Below are positions 17,142 to 26,286 of a stretch of 64,000 nt of DNA, one piece after another. Origin of the DNA: Methanocella_A sp963792125 (lineage in GTDB: Archaea; Halobacteriota; Methanocellia; Methanocellales; Methanocellaceae); the NCBI GenBank assembly GCA_963792125.1, contig CAWBVA010000001.1:1-64000 (forward strand), given 5' to 3'. The notes beneath the pieces are model-generated. The model worked only from the letters and a program-made list of their open reading frames with translations, had not been told where the DNA came from and did no database searches. Both the position numbers and the translations under genes were made by a program. Each line of letters opens with the position of its first letter. Within the stretch, counting starts at the first letter, position 1.

Positions 17142-17397
17142 GGCCGTAGAGTCACGAAGGACATTAGATGGGGATTAGATTTGGAACATTGGACACTAGA
17201 GGGCACGGATGATGACCACAGACGGGACTGCACAGAGGTATGACGGGCCAGGCTTTCGCTCGCGAGCGAATATCCGTAGACGCCTCATGTGCATGCCGAA
17301 TCTTTTGTCCCACTGTAGTGAGAGCCTTGAGTCTTTGTGACATGTCCTGTCCAGTGTACAGAAGATTGATATCACCCTTCGCACATAGGACAGGAAG
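17142..17397. other. Intergenic with dispersed-repeat fragments, upstream of deoxyhypusine synthase
   Basis: No gene. At 17187 the sequence CATTGGACACTAGAGGGCAC recurs with small changes at 32566 (CATTGGACACAAAGGGCAC), and CACAGAGG words match the large inverted repeat at 27.7 kb. These look like scattered fragments of one repeat family. The left part should carry the dys promoter. Confidence 0.4.
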
Positions 17398-18330
17398 ATG
17401 AACCACGACAGGATAAAGCACGCGGATATCCACGGGACGATGACCGTCGATGCGCTGGTGCGCCAGATGAGCGGCTGCGCCTTCGGCGCCGGGAGGATAG
17501 CGACGGCGTGCGACGTGCTTGAGGAGATGCAGGCGGAAGATGTCACTAAGTTTTTCGGGCTGTCGGGTGCCATGGTGCCGGCGGGCATGCGGACGCTGAT
17601 CTCGGACATGATCCGCGACGGCTACATCGACATCCTGGTCACTACCGGGGCCAACATGGTGCACGATGTGATCGAGGGCATCGGCGGCTGCCACACCAAG
17701 GGCTGTGATCACGTAGACGACATACAGCTCAAGAAAGACCGCATCAACCGCATCTACGACGTGTTCCTCGAGGAAGAATGCTTCGAAGCGCTGGAGGCGA
17801 AGATGCAGTCCGTTTACGGGAGTCTCGACCCGAAGAAGACTTACTCCATCCGGGAACTGATGGGCGAGATCGGCCGCAGCCTCGACGATAAGCACTCCAT
17901 TCTCCGGGCAGCGTACGAATGCGACGTGCCTGTTTACTGTCCGGCGGTCCAGGACTCGATCATCGGCCTGCAGGCCTGGCTGTTCAAGCAGGCCAACAAG
18001 ATGAACGTCGACGCGTTCGCCGACATGAAGGACCTGATGGACCGGTGCTTCGAGGCAAAGCGTACCGGAGCGCTGCTGATCGGCGGAGGCGTGCCGAAGA
18101 ACTATATCTTCCAGAGTATGCTGGTCACACCCAGGGGCGGCTTCGACTACGCGATACAGATCACTATGGACAGGGCGGAGACCGGCGGACTGTCGGGCGC
18201 CACGCTGGACGAGGCGCGGAGCTGGGGCAAGGTAGGCGAGAACGCGAAGGCCGTGCAGGTCTACTGCGACGCGACCATTGCGCTGCCCATGATGGTAGCG
18301 TCGGTGAACGAGCGGCTCGGCAGGAAGTGA
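17398..18330 (+). CDS. dys: Deoxyhypusine synthase
   Basis: 310 residues. Transfers the aminobutyl group of spermidine to a lysine of aIF5A, NAD-dependent. Motifs: FFGLSGAMVPAGMRTLISDM, LVTTGANMVHDVIEG, ALLIGGGVPKNYIFQ, and SGATLDEARSWGKVGENA with the catalytic Lys at about residue 278. Preceded by GGACAGGAAG. Followed within ten bases by a small CxxC protein and then a YkgJ-type protein, probably one operon. Confidence 0.95.
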   Translation: MNHDRIKHADIHGTMTVDALVRQMSGCAFGAGRIATACDVLEEMQAEDVTKFFGLSGAMVPAGMRTLISDMIRDGYIDILVTTGANMVHDVIEGIGGCHTKGCDHVDDIQLKKDRINRIYDVFLEEECFEALEAKMQSVYGSLDPKKTYSIRELMGEIGRSLDDKHSILRAAYECDVPVYCPAVQDSIIGLQAWLFKQANKMNVDAFADMKDLMDRCFEAKRTGALLIGGGVPKNYIFQSMLVTPRGGFDYAIQITMDRAETGGLSGATLDEARSWGKVGENAKAVQVYCDATIALPMMVASVNERLGRK

Positions 18331-18339
18331 GGTGTTTTC

Positions 18340-18600
18340 ATGGCAAGCGAAGATTACCTGAAAGGTTATATCGAGGGCTTCAAGGAGGCGCTGGCTACGG
18401 TGGGGCAGGACTTGCAGGACCACGAGATCATGGAGTACTCGGTAGAGGACTACGGGAAACTGTACCAGAACGTCGCGAAGCAGATGGGCAACTGTGTCAT
18501 TTGTAAAGACGTCGGCACCGAGAAAGGCTGCCCGGCCGGCAAGACGATCTGGTGCCCGCGGATCACTGAAACGCTTGAAGACAGCCCCGGGAAAGAGTGA
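18340..18600 (+). CDS. Small Cys-containing protein, unknown
   Basis: 86 residues, start supported by GAGGTG five bases upstream. The N-terminus is an acidic helix (DYLKGYIEGFKEALATVGQD); the C-terminal half has four Cys (NCVICKDVGTEKGCPAGKTI then WC), a possible metal or Fe-S site. Tightly placed between dys and a YkgJ-like gene. No family recognised. Confidence 0.7.
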   Translation: MASEDYLKGYIEGFKEALATVGQDLQDHEIMEYSVEDYGKLYQNVAKQMGNCVICKDVGTEKGCPAGKTIWCPRITETLEDSPGKE

Positions 18601-18606
18601 GAGAAC

Positions 18607-19293
18607 ATGGCTTCCGAATTACTGGTGAAGGGACTGAAGGTCGTCAGCGGCAAAGACCTGAAATGCGCCTGCTGTGGCATATGCTGCCGGACCTATTCCA
18701 AAGTAGACGTGAGCATCACAGATATTTTTAACATTTCCGAATACCTTGGCATCACCCCTGACGAATTCTTTTCAAAGTACTGCAAGGTCATGAGCGATGC
18801 AGAAGACAGCTCCGAATTCCTGCTGGACATCGAAGGCGGATGCAAGTTCCAGAAGGACAACAAATGCACTATATACCCGGTCAGGTCGGATATGTGTGCC
18901 ATGTACCCGTACAACCTCATGTGCCTGAACACCTCGAAAGGGCTGAAGAAATGCGTGGACGGGCTTAATAAATGCTACGTGCATTCGCTCCCCGACGACC
19001 TCCTCATCGTCCCTGACCTTGAGCGTATGATCGACAGCCGCATCATGTTCATGATCAAAGAGATATACACGGCCAGGTTCGGCGGCACCTTCCGGGAGAA
19101 AGACGCTCTTGAATACCATCAACAAGGGCTGGCACGGGTGAAGAACGAGCGAATGCGTAACATCATGCATATGCAACTGCTGACCGAGTTCCAGAAAGAC
19201 CCGCCTCGCGATGCGGATACGAAAGAGCTGTTATTAACAGCTGAGGAAATAAAGCAGGTCTATAACTATGCCAGGGGTCTGCCGCGGGCCTGA
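18607..19293 (+). CDS. YkgJ-family Cys-cluster protein (putative metal-chelating)
   Basis: 228 residues. The YkgJ signature lies at residues 19-27 (CACCGICC) with later Cys in GGCKFQKDNKCTIYPVRSDM, DMCAMYPYNLMC and KKCVDGLNKCY, the pattern of the Zn/Fe-chelating CxxCxxCC family (Fe-S cluster suspected). The C-terminal 90 residues are helical. The ATG follows GAGTGAGAGAAC, six bases after the previous stop region. Biochemical role unknown. Confidence 0.85.
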   Translation: MASELLVKGLKVVSGKDLKCACCGICCRTYSKVDVSITDIFNISEYLGITPDEFFSKYCKVMSDAEDSSEFLLDIEGGCKFQKDNKCTIYPVRSDMCAMYPYNLMCLNTSKGLKKCVDGLNKCYVHSLPDDLLIVPDLERMIDSRIMFMIKEIYTARFGGTFREKDALEYHQQGLARVKNERMRNIMHMQLLTEFQKDPPRDADTKELLLTAEEIKQVYNYARGLPRA

Positions 19294-19321
19294 CGGGTCC
19301 GGACACCCCTTTTTCTGACAT

Positions 19322-20137
19322 TTACGGGTTAATGGCCGATTTTACCATCAGCACGGGGCATGGCGATTTGGAGACAAGCTTGTCTGCAATCGAGCCCAGC
19401 AGGTAGTTCGGGACTTTCGGCCCCTCGGTGGCGCCGATCATCATCAGGTCGTAGCCACGGTCCGCCTCGTCCAGGATGGTCTCGACGACAGGGCCCTGCC
19501 TGAAGAGCGCCCGGTGCCGGATGCCCGACGCCGTCAGGACTTCGATCACCGGCTTCAATGCCAGTGCGGCCTCGTCATGCGATTTGCCGACGTATAGGAC
19601 AGTAATGTCGCTGTCGTATTTCCTTGACAGCAGTTCGGCCAGCTTCGCCGCCCGGGCAGTGTGATGGTAGCCGGACGTCGGGATCAATATCTTTTTATAG
19701 CTCATGGGCTGGTCGTCGCGATACCGGAGCACCGTCGTCTCGACGTTCGCGTTGCGGATGACCTCGTCCATCTTGTTGCCGAAGATGCAATTCAGCCGCT
19801 TCCGGTAGGTGGAATTCGACAGCAGGATCAGGTCGTACTTACCAGTGCCTGCCTCGCTGACGATGCCTGATGCTACGGACTTCGCGTTTTTCACCCGGTA
19901 GTTGATGCACATGCCCTCTGTGGCCGAGAGATGACAGGTCGTGGAAATGGCGCTCATGGCCCGTCTCCACTCCCCCGGCGAGATGCTCAGCACATCCGAC
20001 GTGAAGACGTGGAAGAAAGTCATCTCGCCGCCTGGCGCGAGAAAGACGTTGACGAAGTCAATCAGGAACTTCAGGTTCGATGTCCTCGCAATCGGTATGA
20101 GAATGTTATTGTACACGACTTCACCTGATATTGACAT
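19322..20137 (-). CDS. Tandem universal stress protein (two UspA domains)
   Basis: 271 residues with two Usp domains. Domain 1 (about 8-137: NNILIPIARTSNLKFLIDF, YDLILLSNS) is degenerate, lacking the ATP motif. Domain 2 (about 145-268) has KKILIPTSGYHHTARAAKLA and MMIGATEGPKVPNYLLGSIA with GSxAxKLVSKSPCPVLMVK, close to the G-2x-G-9x-G(S/T) nucleotide-binding motif. Cytoplasmic stress signalling is typical of the family. Convergent with the YkgJ gene. Confidence 0.88.
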   Translation of the reverse strand: MSISGEVVYNNILIPIARTSNLKFLIDFVNVFLAPGGEMTFFHVFTSDVLSISPGEWRRAMSAISTTCHLSATEGMCINYRVKNAKSVASGIVSEAGTGKYDLILLSNSTYRKRLNCIFGNKMDEVIRNANVETTVLRYRDDQPMSYKKILIPTSGYHHTARAAKLAELLSRKYDSDITVLYVGKSHDEAALALKPVIEVLTASGIRHRALFRQGPVVETILDEADRGYDLMMIGATEGPKVPNYLLGSIADKLVSKSPCPVLMVKSAINP

Positions 20138-20192
20138 ACCATGAGGCCGGGAATATAAATATTATCGCCTGCAGCAATATTTTCCGGGATGG

Positions 20193-20278
20193 TTTAACTT
20201 TTATTAAAGCTTTTATATATGTCAAAATCGCCGTAGTATCTATGGTTGTCCGCTCGTCAAAGCGCTAACGTATTAGCG
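20193..20278 (+). promoter_or_regulatory. Shared promoter element, copy a: TTTAAC/TTAAAG palindrome plus CGCTAA..TTAGCG at +70
   Basis: TTTAAC-TTTTA-TTAAAG at 20193-20209, GTCAAAA at +28 (20221) and CGCTAACGTATTAGCG at +70 (20263-20278). The same elements at the same offsets occur before the GT39 gene (22304). TTTATATAT at 20211 could be a TATA box. Confidence 0.6.
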
Positions 20279-20316
20279 TCCATCGTCCGAATCCCCTTGA
20301 TGAGGAGGGTAGTACT

Positions 20317-20688
20317 ACGAATAAAAGAATAACTCTGACAGTCCTTCTGGCAGCGTCAATCGCCCTGCTGTCGCTGCAGGCGAATGCGTCCCTGACATCG
20401 ATGTCCTGGGGGTTCCCGCAGATAGTCCAGGACCACACCCTGACGGCATTCCAGAAGGACACGGCATTTTCCTCGGACAACGAGACGGCTTCGATCTCTT
20501 TCCCGACCACATCGGGTGACATTACTGGCAGTGTTTTCGGCTCATCGTTCCCGATGATATCGCAGACTTCCGAAAAGACCACCTTCATGAGCAGTGTCAG
20601 GTTCCAGAACGAGAACGAGCACTTCGCGTTCTCATACCCGTTCATGAGCATCGGGAACTCCTGGATACCATCGATGGGCTTCTTTTAA
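20317..20688 (+). CDS. Secreted protein, apparent ACG start
   Basis: 123 residues. The SD GGAGGG (20304-20309) is followed seven bases later by ACG AAT AAA AGA, which opens a textbook signal peptide (NKRITLTVLLAASIALLSL then QANA). The only in-frame ATG (20401) would delete the whole signal. So either ACG is used or an ATG has been misread. The mature ~98 residues (FPQIVQDHTLTAFQKDTAFS, SIGNSWIPSMGFF at the end) match no family I know. Driven by the shared promoter element and followed by a terminator hairpin. Confidence 0.7.
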   Translation, partial: TNKRITLTVLLAASIALLSLQANASLTSMSWGFPQIVQDHTLTAFQKDTAFSSDNETASISFPTTSGDITGSVFGSSFPMISQTSEKTTFMSSVRFQNENEHFAFSYPFMSIGNSWIPSMGFF

Positions 20689-20703
20689 GCCCATAATCCC
20701 GGA

Positions 20704-20731
20704 GACCTGCCATTTGAACAGGTCATTTTTT
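20704..20731 (+). terminator. Hairpin with T-tract
   Basis: GACCTG (20704-20709) pairs with CAGGTC (20719-20724), followed by ATTTTTTA. It lies 15 bases after the stop of the secreted protein gene. Confidence 0.65.
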
Positions 20732-20811
20732 ACTGCATGCAGAATCGTGAATCCTATACGCAGTACGATGAATTACCCGATACCAGTATTAATAATGTTG
20801 ATCAGTCGATG

Positions 20812-20897
20812 TTTAACATTTGTTAAAGCTTTAAGGCACGTTATAATATTGCTAACCAGCCTCGATCGCTTATTTTTCCTTCACTAACGTTTTAAAT
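20812..20897 (+). promoter_or_regulatory. Shared promoter element, copy b: TTTAAC-ATTT-GTTAAA plus CACTAACG at +70
   Basis: Perfect palindrome TTTAACATTTGTTAAA at 20812-20827 and CACTAACGTTTTAAAT beginning exactly 70 bases downstream of its start (20882). The central GTCAAAA of copies a and c is absent; TTATAATATT lies there instead. Confidence 0.55.
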
Positions 20898-20955
20898 TAA
20901 TATTATTCAAATGATAAATTTGTAATTTCCAGACAGTACAATTGAGGAGGTAATA

Positions 20956-21626
20956 ATGGATAAGAAACTGATCACAGTCTTCACTTTTGGCATACTGGCC
21001 ATCAGCATATCCAATCTGTTGCTTAGCGTGGGCGTCGTGTCCTTCTTGCTGCTCATGAACCAGGATACCAGCAGCCTGTCCCCAGACGGCAGTGACTTCC
21101 AGTCGTTCATGTCAGCTGCAAACGGTTCCGTACCGGCAACAGGCATCAACAGCATGATTATGGATACCAATGGCGGGACAAATAGATCAGGCGCGAATGC
21201 CACGGTATCCCCGTCGCCACAGGCCAATGCCACGACTATCACGGGGATGCCCGGGGCAGGACAGGCCTCGTCACGGTTCGGGGATGGCACTGCCAGACCC
21301 GGGACAGTTCCCTGCAGGCGCAGGGCAAATGCCACCGTCCGGGCAAATGCCACCGTCCGGGCAAATGCACAGCCGTTCCGGGACAAATGCCATCCTCCGG
21401 ACAGGTGCCTTCGGTGAGCCCGCTCCCGGGCACATCGCAAAGCGTACCGGGCGCCACACAGACCGCCACCGGGACAGGTACAGGCAGCCTTGATATATCG
21501 GATTATATGGGGAGCTTCGGGCGCTCGACGACGCCGACGCCCAGGCCTACGCTGGCTTCGACCGCATGGGTCAGCAATCTCACCAGTATGCTGAATAGCC
21601 AGTATGCCGCGAATGCGCAGACATAA
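20956..21626 (+). CDS. Membrane-anchored low-complexity protein (two frame breaks)
   Basis: SD GGAGG and ATG give MDKKLITVFTFGILAISISN and a single membrane anchor, then an extracellular Ser/Asn/Gly-rich region. The frame changes (+1) near 21285 and again (+1) near 21380; stitched together the middle reads QFPAGAGQMPPSGQMPPSGQ, MHSRSGQMPSSGQVPSVSP, a GQMP repeat, and the end SLDISDYMGSFGRSTTPTPR to ANAQT at 21626, in all about 222 residues. Compositional style matches the extracellular loops of the neighbouring GT39 protein. Function unknown; a surface or matrix component is inferred. Confidence 0.65.
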
Positions 21627-21792
21627 CCGGCAGGAGCCGACAGACAAGGCGGGTACGACCGGGTACAATAAAATTGCGAATCGGATCATGGAAAGCTCGT
21701 ACGGCATGCAGGCAATCAGGTTCACGACTATAACTGACACAACGCATGTCGTACGGACCTTGTATTAGCACAATTACTCAGGCGGGGTGCAG

Positions 21793-22236
21793 GTGGAGCT
21801 ACTGGCAAAGGTGGATACCGTTCTATCAGGGGTCTACTCGGATTACCTGAAGTTTTTCAGGTACCTGGGTATCGGCATCATATCGACGCTCGTCGACTGG
21901 GCGATCTTCTATATGCTGATCGGGTCCCTGGGCGTTTTCTACATGCTGGCGCTGGCCATATCCTACTTAATATCTACAGTAATCAGCTTTTTCCTCAACA
22001 AGCGTTATACGTTCCGGAACACGTATAAGAAGGTACATTTCCAGCTCGCTTCGTTCGTTGCCGTCGCCATAGCCGGCCTGGCCATCAACGAGGCTATCGT
22101 GTACGGCCTGGCCCACTATGTATTCGGAAGTAACGCCAGCCTGGCGCTGATGGCCGCCAGGGTCATCGCCACATTCATTGCCTTCGTCTGGAACTTCATG
22201 ATAAACAAGCGGGTCACCTTCCAGGTATTCCAGTGA
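21793..22236 (+). CDS. GtrA-like membrane protein
   Basis: 147 residues from the GTG at 21793, five bases after GGCGGGG; a GTG at 21787 overlaps the SD and is less likely. Four membrane segments and GtrA-family hallmarks: KFFRYLGIGIISTLVDWAIF, ISYLISTVISFFLNKRYTFR, and the final FVWNFMINKRVTFQ. GtrA proteins help move lipid-linked sugars across the membrane. It sits directly before the GT39 and GT2 genes, forming a surface-glycan module. Confidence 0.9.
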   Translation: MELLAKVDTVLSGVYSDYLKFFRYLGIGIISTLVDWAIFYMLIGSLGVFYMLALAISYLISTVISFFLNKRYTFRNTYKKVHFQLASFVAVAIAGLAINEAIVYGLAHYVFGSNASLALMAARVIATFIAFVWNFMINKRVTFQVFQ

Positions 22237-22303
22237 TTTTTCATCCGGAGGGCAGAAAGGCCATGGTCTTCAGACGGTTGTAAATCCCGCGGTTACGCTA
22301 TAT

Positions 22304-22387
22304 TTTAACTTTTGTTAAAGGATTAATGCGTGTCAAAAGTTATGATTTATAACCTCAAGCCCGTTCATAAGAGCACTAATATATTAG
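22304..22387 (+). promoter_or_regulatory. Shared promoter element, copy c: TTTAAC-TTTT-GTTAAAG plus CTAATATATTAG
   Basis: TTTAACTTTTGTTAAAG at 22304, GTCAAAA at +28 (22332) and CACTAA at +70 (22374), within the perfect palindrome CTAATATATTAG (22376-22387). Spacing is identical to copy a. Confidence 0.6.
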
Positions 22388-22453
22388 CCAGTATTTCCCG
22401 GTACATGACTACTGGCATATATAGCAGAATATGTGCAGCTGGCGGGTATACAG

Positions 22454-24618
22454 ATGGTAAAATTCGAAGTGACACGCGACAGGATTTTCCTTGCCCTTAT
22501 CCTGGCACTGGCAGGCTTTTTAAGCTTTTACGCCGTGTGGAACGAAGGCTTCAGCAACACGTACTATTCCGCGGCCGTCAAGAGTATGCTGACAGGCTGG
22601 AAGGACTTCTTTTTCGTATCGTTTGACCCGGGAGGATTCGTCAGTGTTGACAAGCCCCCGCTGGGGCTCTGGATACAGGCGCTCTCGGCAGCGATATTCG
22701 GTTTCCACGGGTGGAGCCTCATCCTGCCACAGGCGCTGGCTGCTGTCATCTCGACAGCGCTGGTGTACCACCTGGTCCGCCGGACCTTCGGAAATCCAGC
22801 AGGCCTGATCGGGGCGCTTATCTTTGCCCTGACGCCGGTGGTCGCCGCCGTGAGCCGGACCAATAACCTCGATACCGTGCTGGTAATGTTCCTGCTGCTG
22901 GCGGCCTGGGCGGCCATCGTGGCTTCCGAGCGGGGGAGCCTGAAGCTGCTCCTTGCGAGCATGGCCCTGGTCGGGCTGGGCTTCAATGTCAAGATGCTCG
23001 AGGCGTTCGGGGTATTGCCCGCAATTCTGCTCATATACTTCTTATCTCCGGCCCACAGGACGTCGAAAAAGATCGGCCAGCTCACCGTCGCCGTAGTAGT
23101 GCTACTGGCCGTATCGCTCTCGTGGACGGCGATCGTCGATCTCACGCCCGCCGATCAGCGGCCGTACGTTGGCAGCAGCCAGACCAACTCGGTCCTGGAG
23201 CTGGCCCTCGGCTACAACGGCATCCAGCGGATACTGCCCGGCAGCTCTCCGATGGGCGCCGGCTTGCACCCCGGCAACGTTACAGAAAGCATAACAAACG
23301 CCACAGGCGGCAATATGCCGCCGGACGGGATACCGGCCATAGCAGACGGAGGCAATGCCACAGGAGCGATGATGTCCGGCCCCGGCGGATTGATGCCGGG
23401 CGGCATGGGTGCATTCGGCGGAGAGACCGGCAGCCCGGGCGTGTTCAGGCTCTTCGGCAAAGAGATGGCCGGCCAGATCAGCTGGCTGTTGCCGCTGGCG
23501 ATCTTCGGGTTTTTCGCGACCGCGATGATCCTGTGGAAAAAGAAGGACAATGTGACGAAGGCCAGACTGCGGTCGATCTGTTTCTGGGGCGCGTGGATGC
23601 TGCCTATGCTGGCCTACTTCAGCATCTCAGGGTTTTTCCACAGGTACTACCTCATCATGCTGGCCCCTTCGATCGCGGCGCTATGTGGCATAGGCCTGAC
23701 CGCGATGTGGAACGAATACCGGGACCGGGGCCGGAGAGCTTACCTGCTGCCGCTGTCGCTGGTCGTTACGGCCATCGTCCAGCTAGCGTTTATACTCAGA
23801 TACCCGGAGCTCAGCTACTGGCTGATACCGCTGGTAAGTGCGTTCGCTATCACTTCTGCGGCCGTGCTCTTGTACGCAAGGTGGGACGATTCGGGCGTCT
23901 TCAAAGGCATCGTGAAGCCGCTGGCCGTCTTCGGCGTTGCCGCTTTACTGATCGCCCCGGCCGTATGGTCAGTCACGCCCATCCTGTACGGGGGCGAATC
24001 GACATTGCCCTACGCCGGGCCGGAACTATCGCATAGTGCATTTATGGGCGACGGCAATGCCGGCAGGTCAGGTACGGGGACAGGTTTCCCGGGAATGGGA
24101 GGTACGGGGCAGGCGAGTACAGTGGGCTTGACCAGGTTCCTGATTGATCATTTGGCAACGAATGTTATATGGTGGCCGTCCCCAACGCCATGACCGCTTC
24201 AGAGATCATTATCGAGACTGGCATGCCCGTCATGGCCGTCGGCGGTTTCTGAGGTTCGGATCCCATACTCACTGCAGACTCGCTTGAAAAAATGGTGGCT
24301 GACGGGGAGATAAGGTATTATCTGACTATGAATATGCCGGATTTTTCCGCTTTTACAATGCCTGGCGGCAGTAACATGACGTCAGGCAGCGGTGCCGGAA
24401 ACGCATTTTCACAGGGAGACTTGCCGGGCAACCGAAGCGCAATGCCAGGGATGATGGGCGGTAGCCAGTCAGAGATCAACGAGTGGGTGCAGACCCACGG
24501 GACAGTGGTACCCACCAGCGAATTGATGGGCGATAATGCCATAAATCTGTCCGACAGGGATGGCTTTGGCGGGCCTGCGAGCGGTTTTGTGCTATACGAC
24601 TTGAAGGGGAGTGCGTGA
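22454..24618 (+). CDS. GT39-type membrane glycosyltransferase (YkcB/ArnT-like), frame broken and with in-frame TGA
   Basis: About 720 codons. The N-terminal half is a polytopic GT39/PMT-like domain: VDKPPLGLWIQALSAAIFG with the catalytic acidic region near the first loop, and AVSRTNNLDTVLVMFLLLAA. It should transfer a sugar from a lipid carrier outside the membrane. A Gly/Met/Asn-rich loop (MPGGMGAFGGETGSPG) is inserted. Near 24148 one base seems missing (frame resumes GNECYMVAVPNAMTASEIII) and an in-frame TGA interrupts GGF-stop-GSDPILT at 24250. The C-terminus (MNMPDFSAFTMPGG to GSA) is family-like, so the whole gene is one unit. ATG 22454 has GGCGGG upstream; GTG 22433 is an alternative. 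Confidence 0.8.
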
Positions 24619-25331
24619 ACATGATGCTCAGCGTCATTCTGCCGGTTTTCAACGAGTGCAACCGGCTGGCCGCATCGATCGATAAGCTTGATCACTACCT
24701 CACGACCAACTATGACCGGTATGAGATCATCGTCATCGAGGATTGTTCCACGGATGGCAGCTACGAGGTCGCCAAACGGGTCTGCGAGAGCAGGAAAAAT
24801 GCCGTGCTCCTGCACAACGACCGGAGGCTCGGGAGAGGCACGTCGCTGGCGATCGCCATCAGGAAATCCCGCGGGGACTTCGTCATGTACATGGACGTAG
24901 ACCTGGCGACAGATATCCGCTATACCCGGACACTGGTCGACAGCCTGGCACAGGGCGCTTCCGTGGCCACAGGCTCCCGGCTGATGCGGGACTCGCACAT
25001 ATCGCGCCCGGCAAGCCGGGACATCGCCAGCCGGGGATATAACGCGCTGGTGAGGCTCTTGTTCGGGTCCCGGCTTCACGACCACCAGTGCGGCTTCAAA
25101 GGGTTCAACAAAAAGGATATCCTGGAAGTCATCGGCCAGGTCCGGGACAATCACTGGTTCTGGGATACGGAATTGCTCATCCTCTGCCAGGTCCGGGGCC
25201 TGAAGGTGAGCGAGTTCCCGGTCAACTGGGTGCACAACGGCGGTGACAGCGTGAATCCGTCCAAAGTGAAGGTGCTCAAGGACTCCTATGTAATGGGAAA
25301 GAAGCTGCTGGAGCTGAAGCTCAGAATATAG
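24615..25331 (+). CDS. GT2 glycosyltransferase, dolichyl-phosphate sugar synthase type
   Basis: 238 residues, GTG start overlapping the GT39 stop, GGGGA upstream. GT-A motifs: LSVILPVFNECNRLAASIDK, IIVIEDCSTDGSYEVA, GRGTSLAIAIRKSRGDFVMY, the metal-binding DVDLATD, and HDHQCGFKGFNKKDI with WDTELLILC. No C-terminal membrane anchor. It makes lipid-phosphate-linked sugar that the adjacent GT39 protein would use, as in ykcC/ykcB pairs. Confidence 0.92.
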   Translation: MNMMLSVILPVFNECNRLAASIDKLDHYLTTNYDRYEIIVIEDCSTDGSYEVAKRVCESRKNAVLLHNDRRLGRGTSLAIAIRKSRGDFVMYMDVDLATDIRYTRTLVDSLAQGASVATGSRLMRDSHISRPASRDIASRGYNALVRLLFGSRLHDHQCGFKGFNKKDILEVIGQVRDNHWFWDTELLILCQVRGLKVSEFPVNWVHNGGDSVNPSKVKVLKDSYVMGKKLLELKLRI

Positions 25332-25384
25332 AGAGGCTGTGTCCGGAAGCAGATTTATTTACTTTGACGTACGTTTATCCGCCG

Positions 25385-26125
25385 ATGAAGTACGCAGTCT
25401 CGCCGTCGCCGGAACAGGCGCTGGAGATGCTCAACGAGAGCAGGAAAGCCATGGCCACAATCGTAGGATGCTGCCGTATCGAATACTCGGGCCGGGCTAA
25501 ATCGTTCCTGGACTATGGCGACCGCCTCGTGATCCTCAAGCCGGACGGCACTGTCATGGTGCACGGCGACGCCCGGCGCGAGCCGCTCAACTGGCAGCCG
25601 CCGGGCACGAAGGTGCGCTTTGTCCTGGACGACGGCCTGGCCATCGAGGCGAAGCGTACCAGCCCGCCGGAGAACATGCACATCCACTTCCGGGACATCC
25701 ACGCGGTAAGCGTGTTCCGGCTGGACGACGCCGTGGAGATCGACCTGGTCGGCGAAGAGACAGACATCAAGGACCGCATCGAGAAAGACCCGTCCGTCAT
25801 TGAGCCGGGACTGCACGTCATCCGCCGCGAAGTGCCGACCGAATCGGGTTACATCGACATGTTATGCGAAGACTCAGCCGGCCGTACTGTTATCGTGGAG
25901 GTCAAGCGGACTTCCATATCGCCTTCGTCAGTCTACCAGCTCGAGGCCTATTTGCTGGACATGCGCAAGAAAAACAAGGACGTGCAGGTGCGTGGCATCC
26001 TCTGTGCGCCCCGCATATCGAACATGGCCAGGGTGCTCATCGAGGAAAAGGGCATGGAGTACCGGGAGATCGGGTACGAGTTCGAGCTGAACGACAAAAA
26101 ACAGAGTTCGCTGGATTGCTTTTAG
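25385..26125 (+). CDS. nucS: Endonuclease NucS/EndoMS with C-terminal PIP box
   Basis: 246 residues from the ATG at 25385 (the frame extends to a TTG at 25364). N-terminal beta-sandwich binding DNA (IVGCCRIEYSGRAKSFLDYG), C-terminal RecB-like nuclease with ESGYIDMLCED, TVIVEVKRTSI (Asp, Glu-x-Lys) and QLEAYLLDM. NucS cuts mismatched or branched DNA. The final QSSLDCF is a PCNA-interacting (QxxLxxF) peptide, consistent with the clamp-dependent activity known for this family. Confidence 0.93.
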   Translation: MKYAVSPSPEQALEMLNESRKAMATIVGCCRIEYSGRAKSFLDYGDRLVILKPDGTVMVHGDARREPLNWQPPGTKVRFVLDDGLAIEAKRTSPPENMHIHFRDIHAVSVFRLDDAVEIDLVGEETDIKDRIEKDPSVIEPGLHVIRREVPTESGYIDMLCEDSAGRTVIVEVKRTSISPSSVYQLEAYLLDMRKKNKDVQVRGILCAPRISNMARVLIEEKGMEYREIGYEFELNDKKQSSLDCF

Positions 26126-26286
26126 AATCACAATTTCGGAATGCCATGACCGATGACGAAAGGGGCCTAGGAATAGACTCTATCGGGCAGGTCGCTCGCG
26201 CACGCGATGAACGACAGGGCCGGACAATTCCGGAAACCGCCCTTAGATTTCCATATGCTTATATGTCGATGTGCTGAGTCGCTATT

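Noticed and set aside
17164..18423. 419-residue open frame on the minus strand
   Set aside because: Complete antisense shadow of deoxyhypusine synthase, caused by GC-biased third positions; rich in His, Arg and Val without domains.
24250..24252. TGA as selenocysteine codon in the GT39 gene
   Set aside because: The position is an ordinary loop residue in a glycosyltransferase, no SECIS-like reason is seen, and a frame error lies close by.
24318..25235. 305-residue minus-strand frame
   Set aside because: Runs antisense through the GT39 end and GT2 gene; no family signature.
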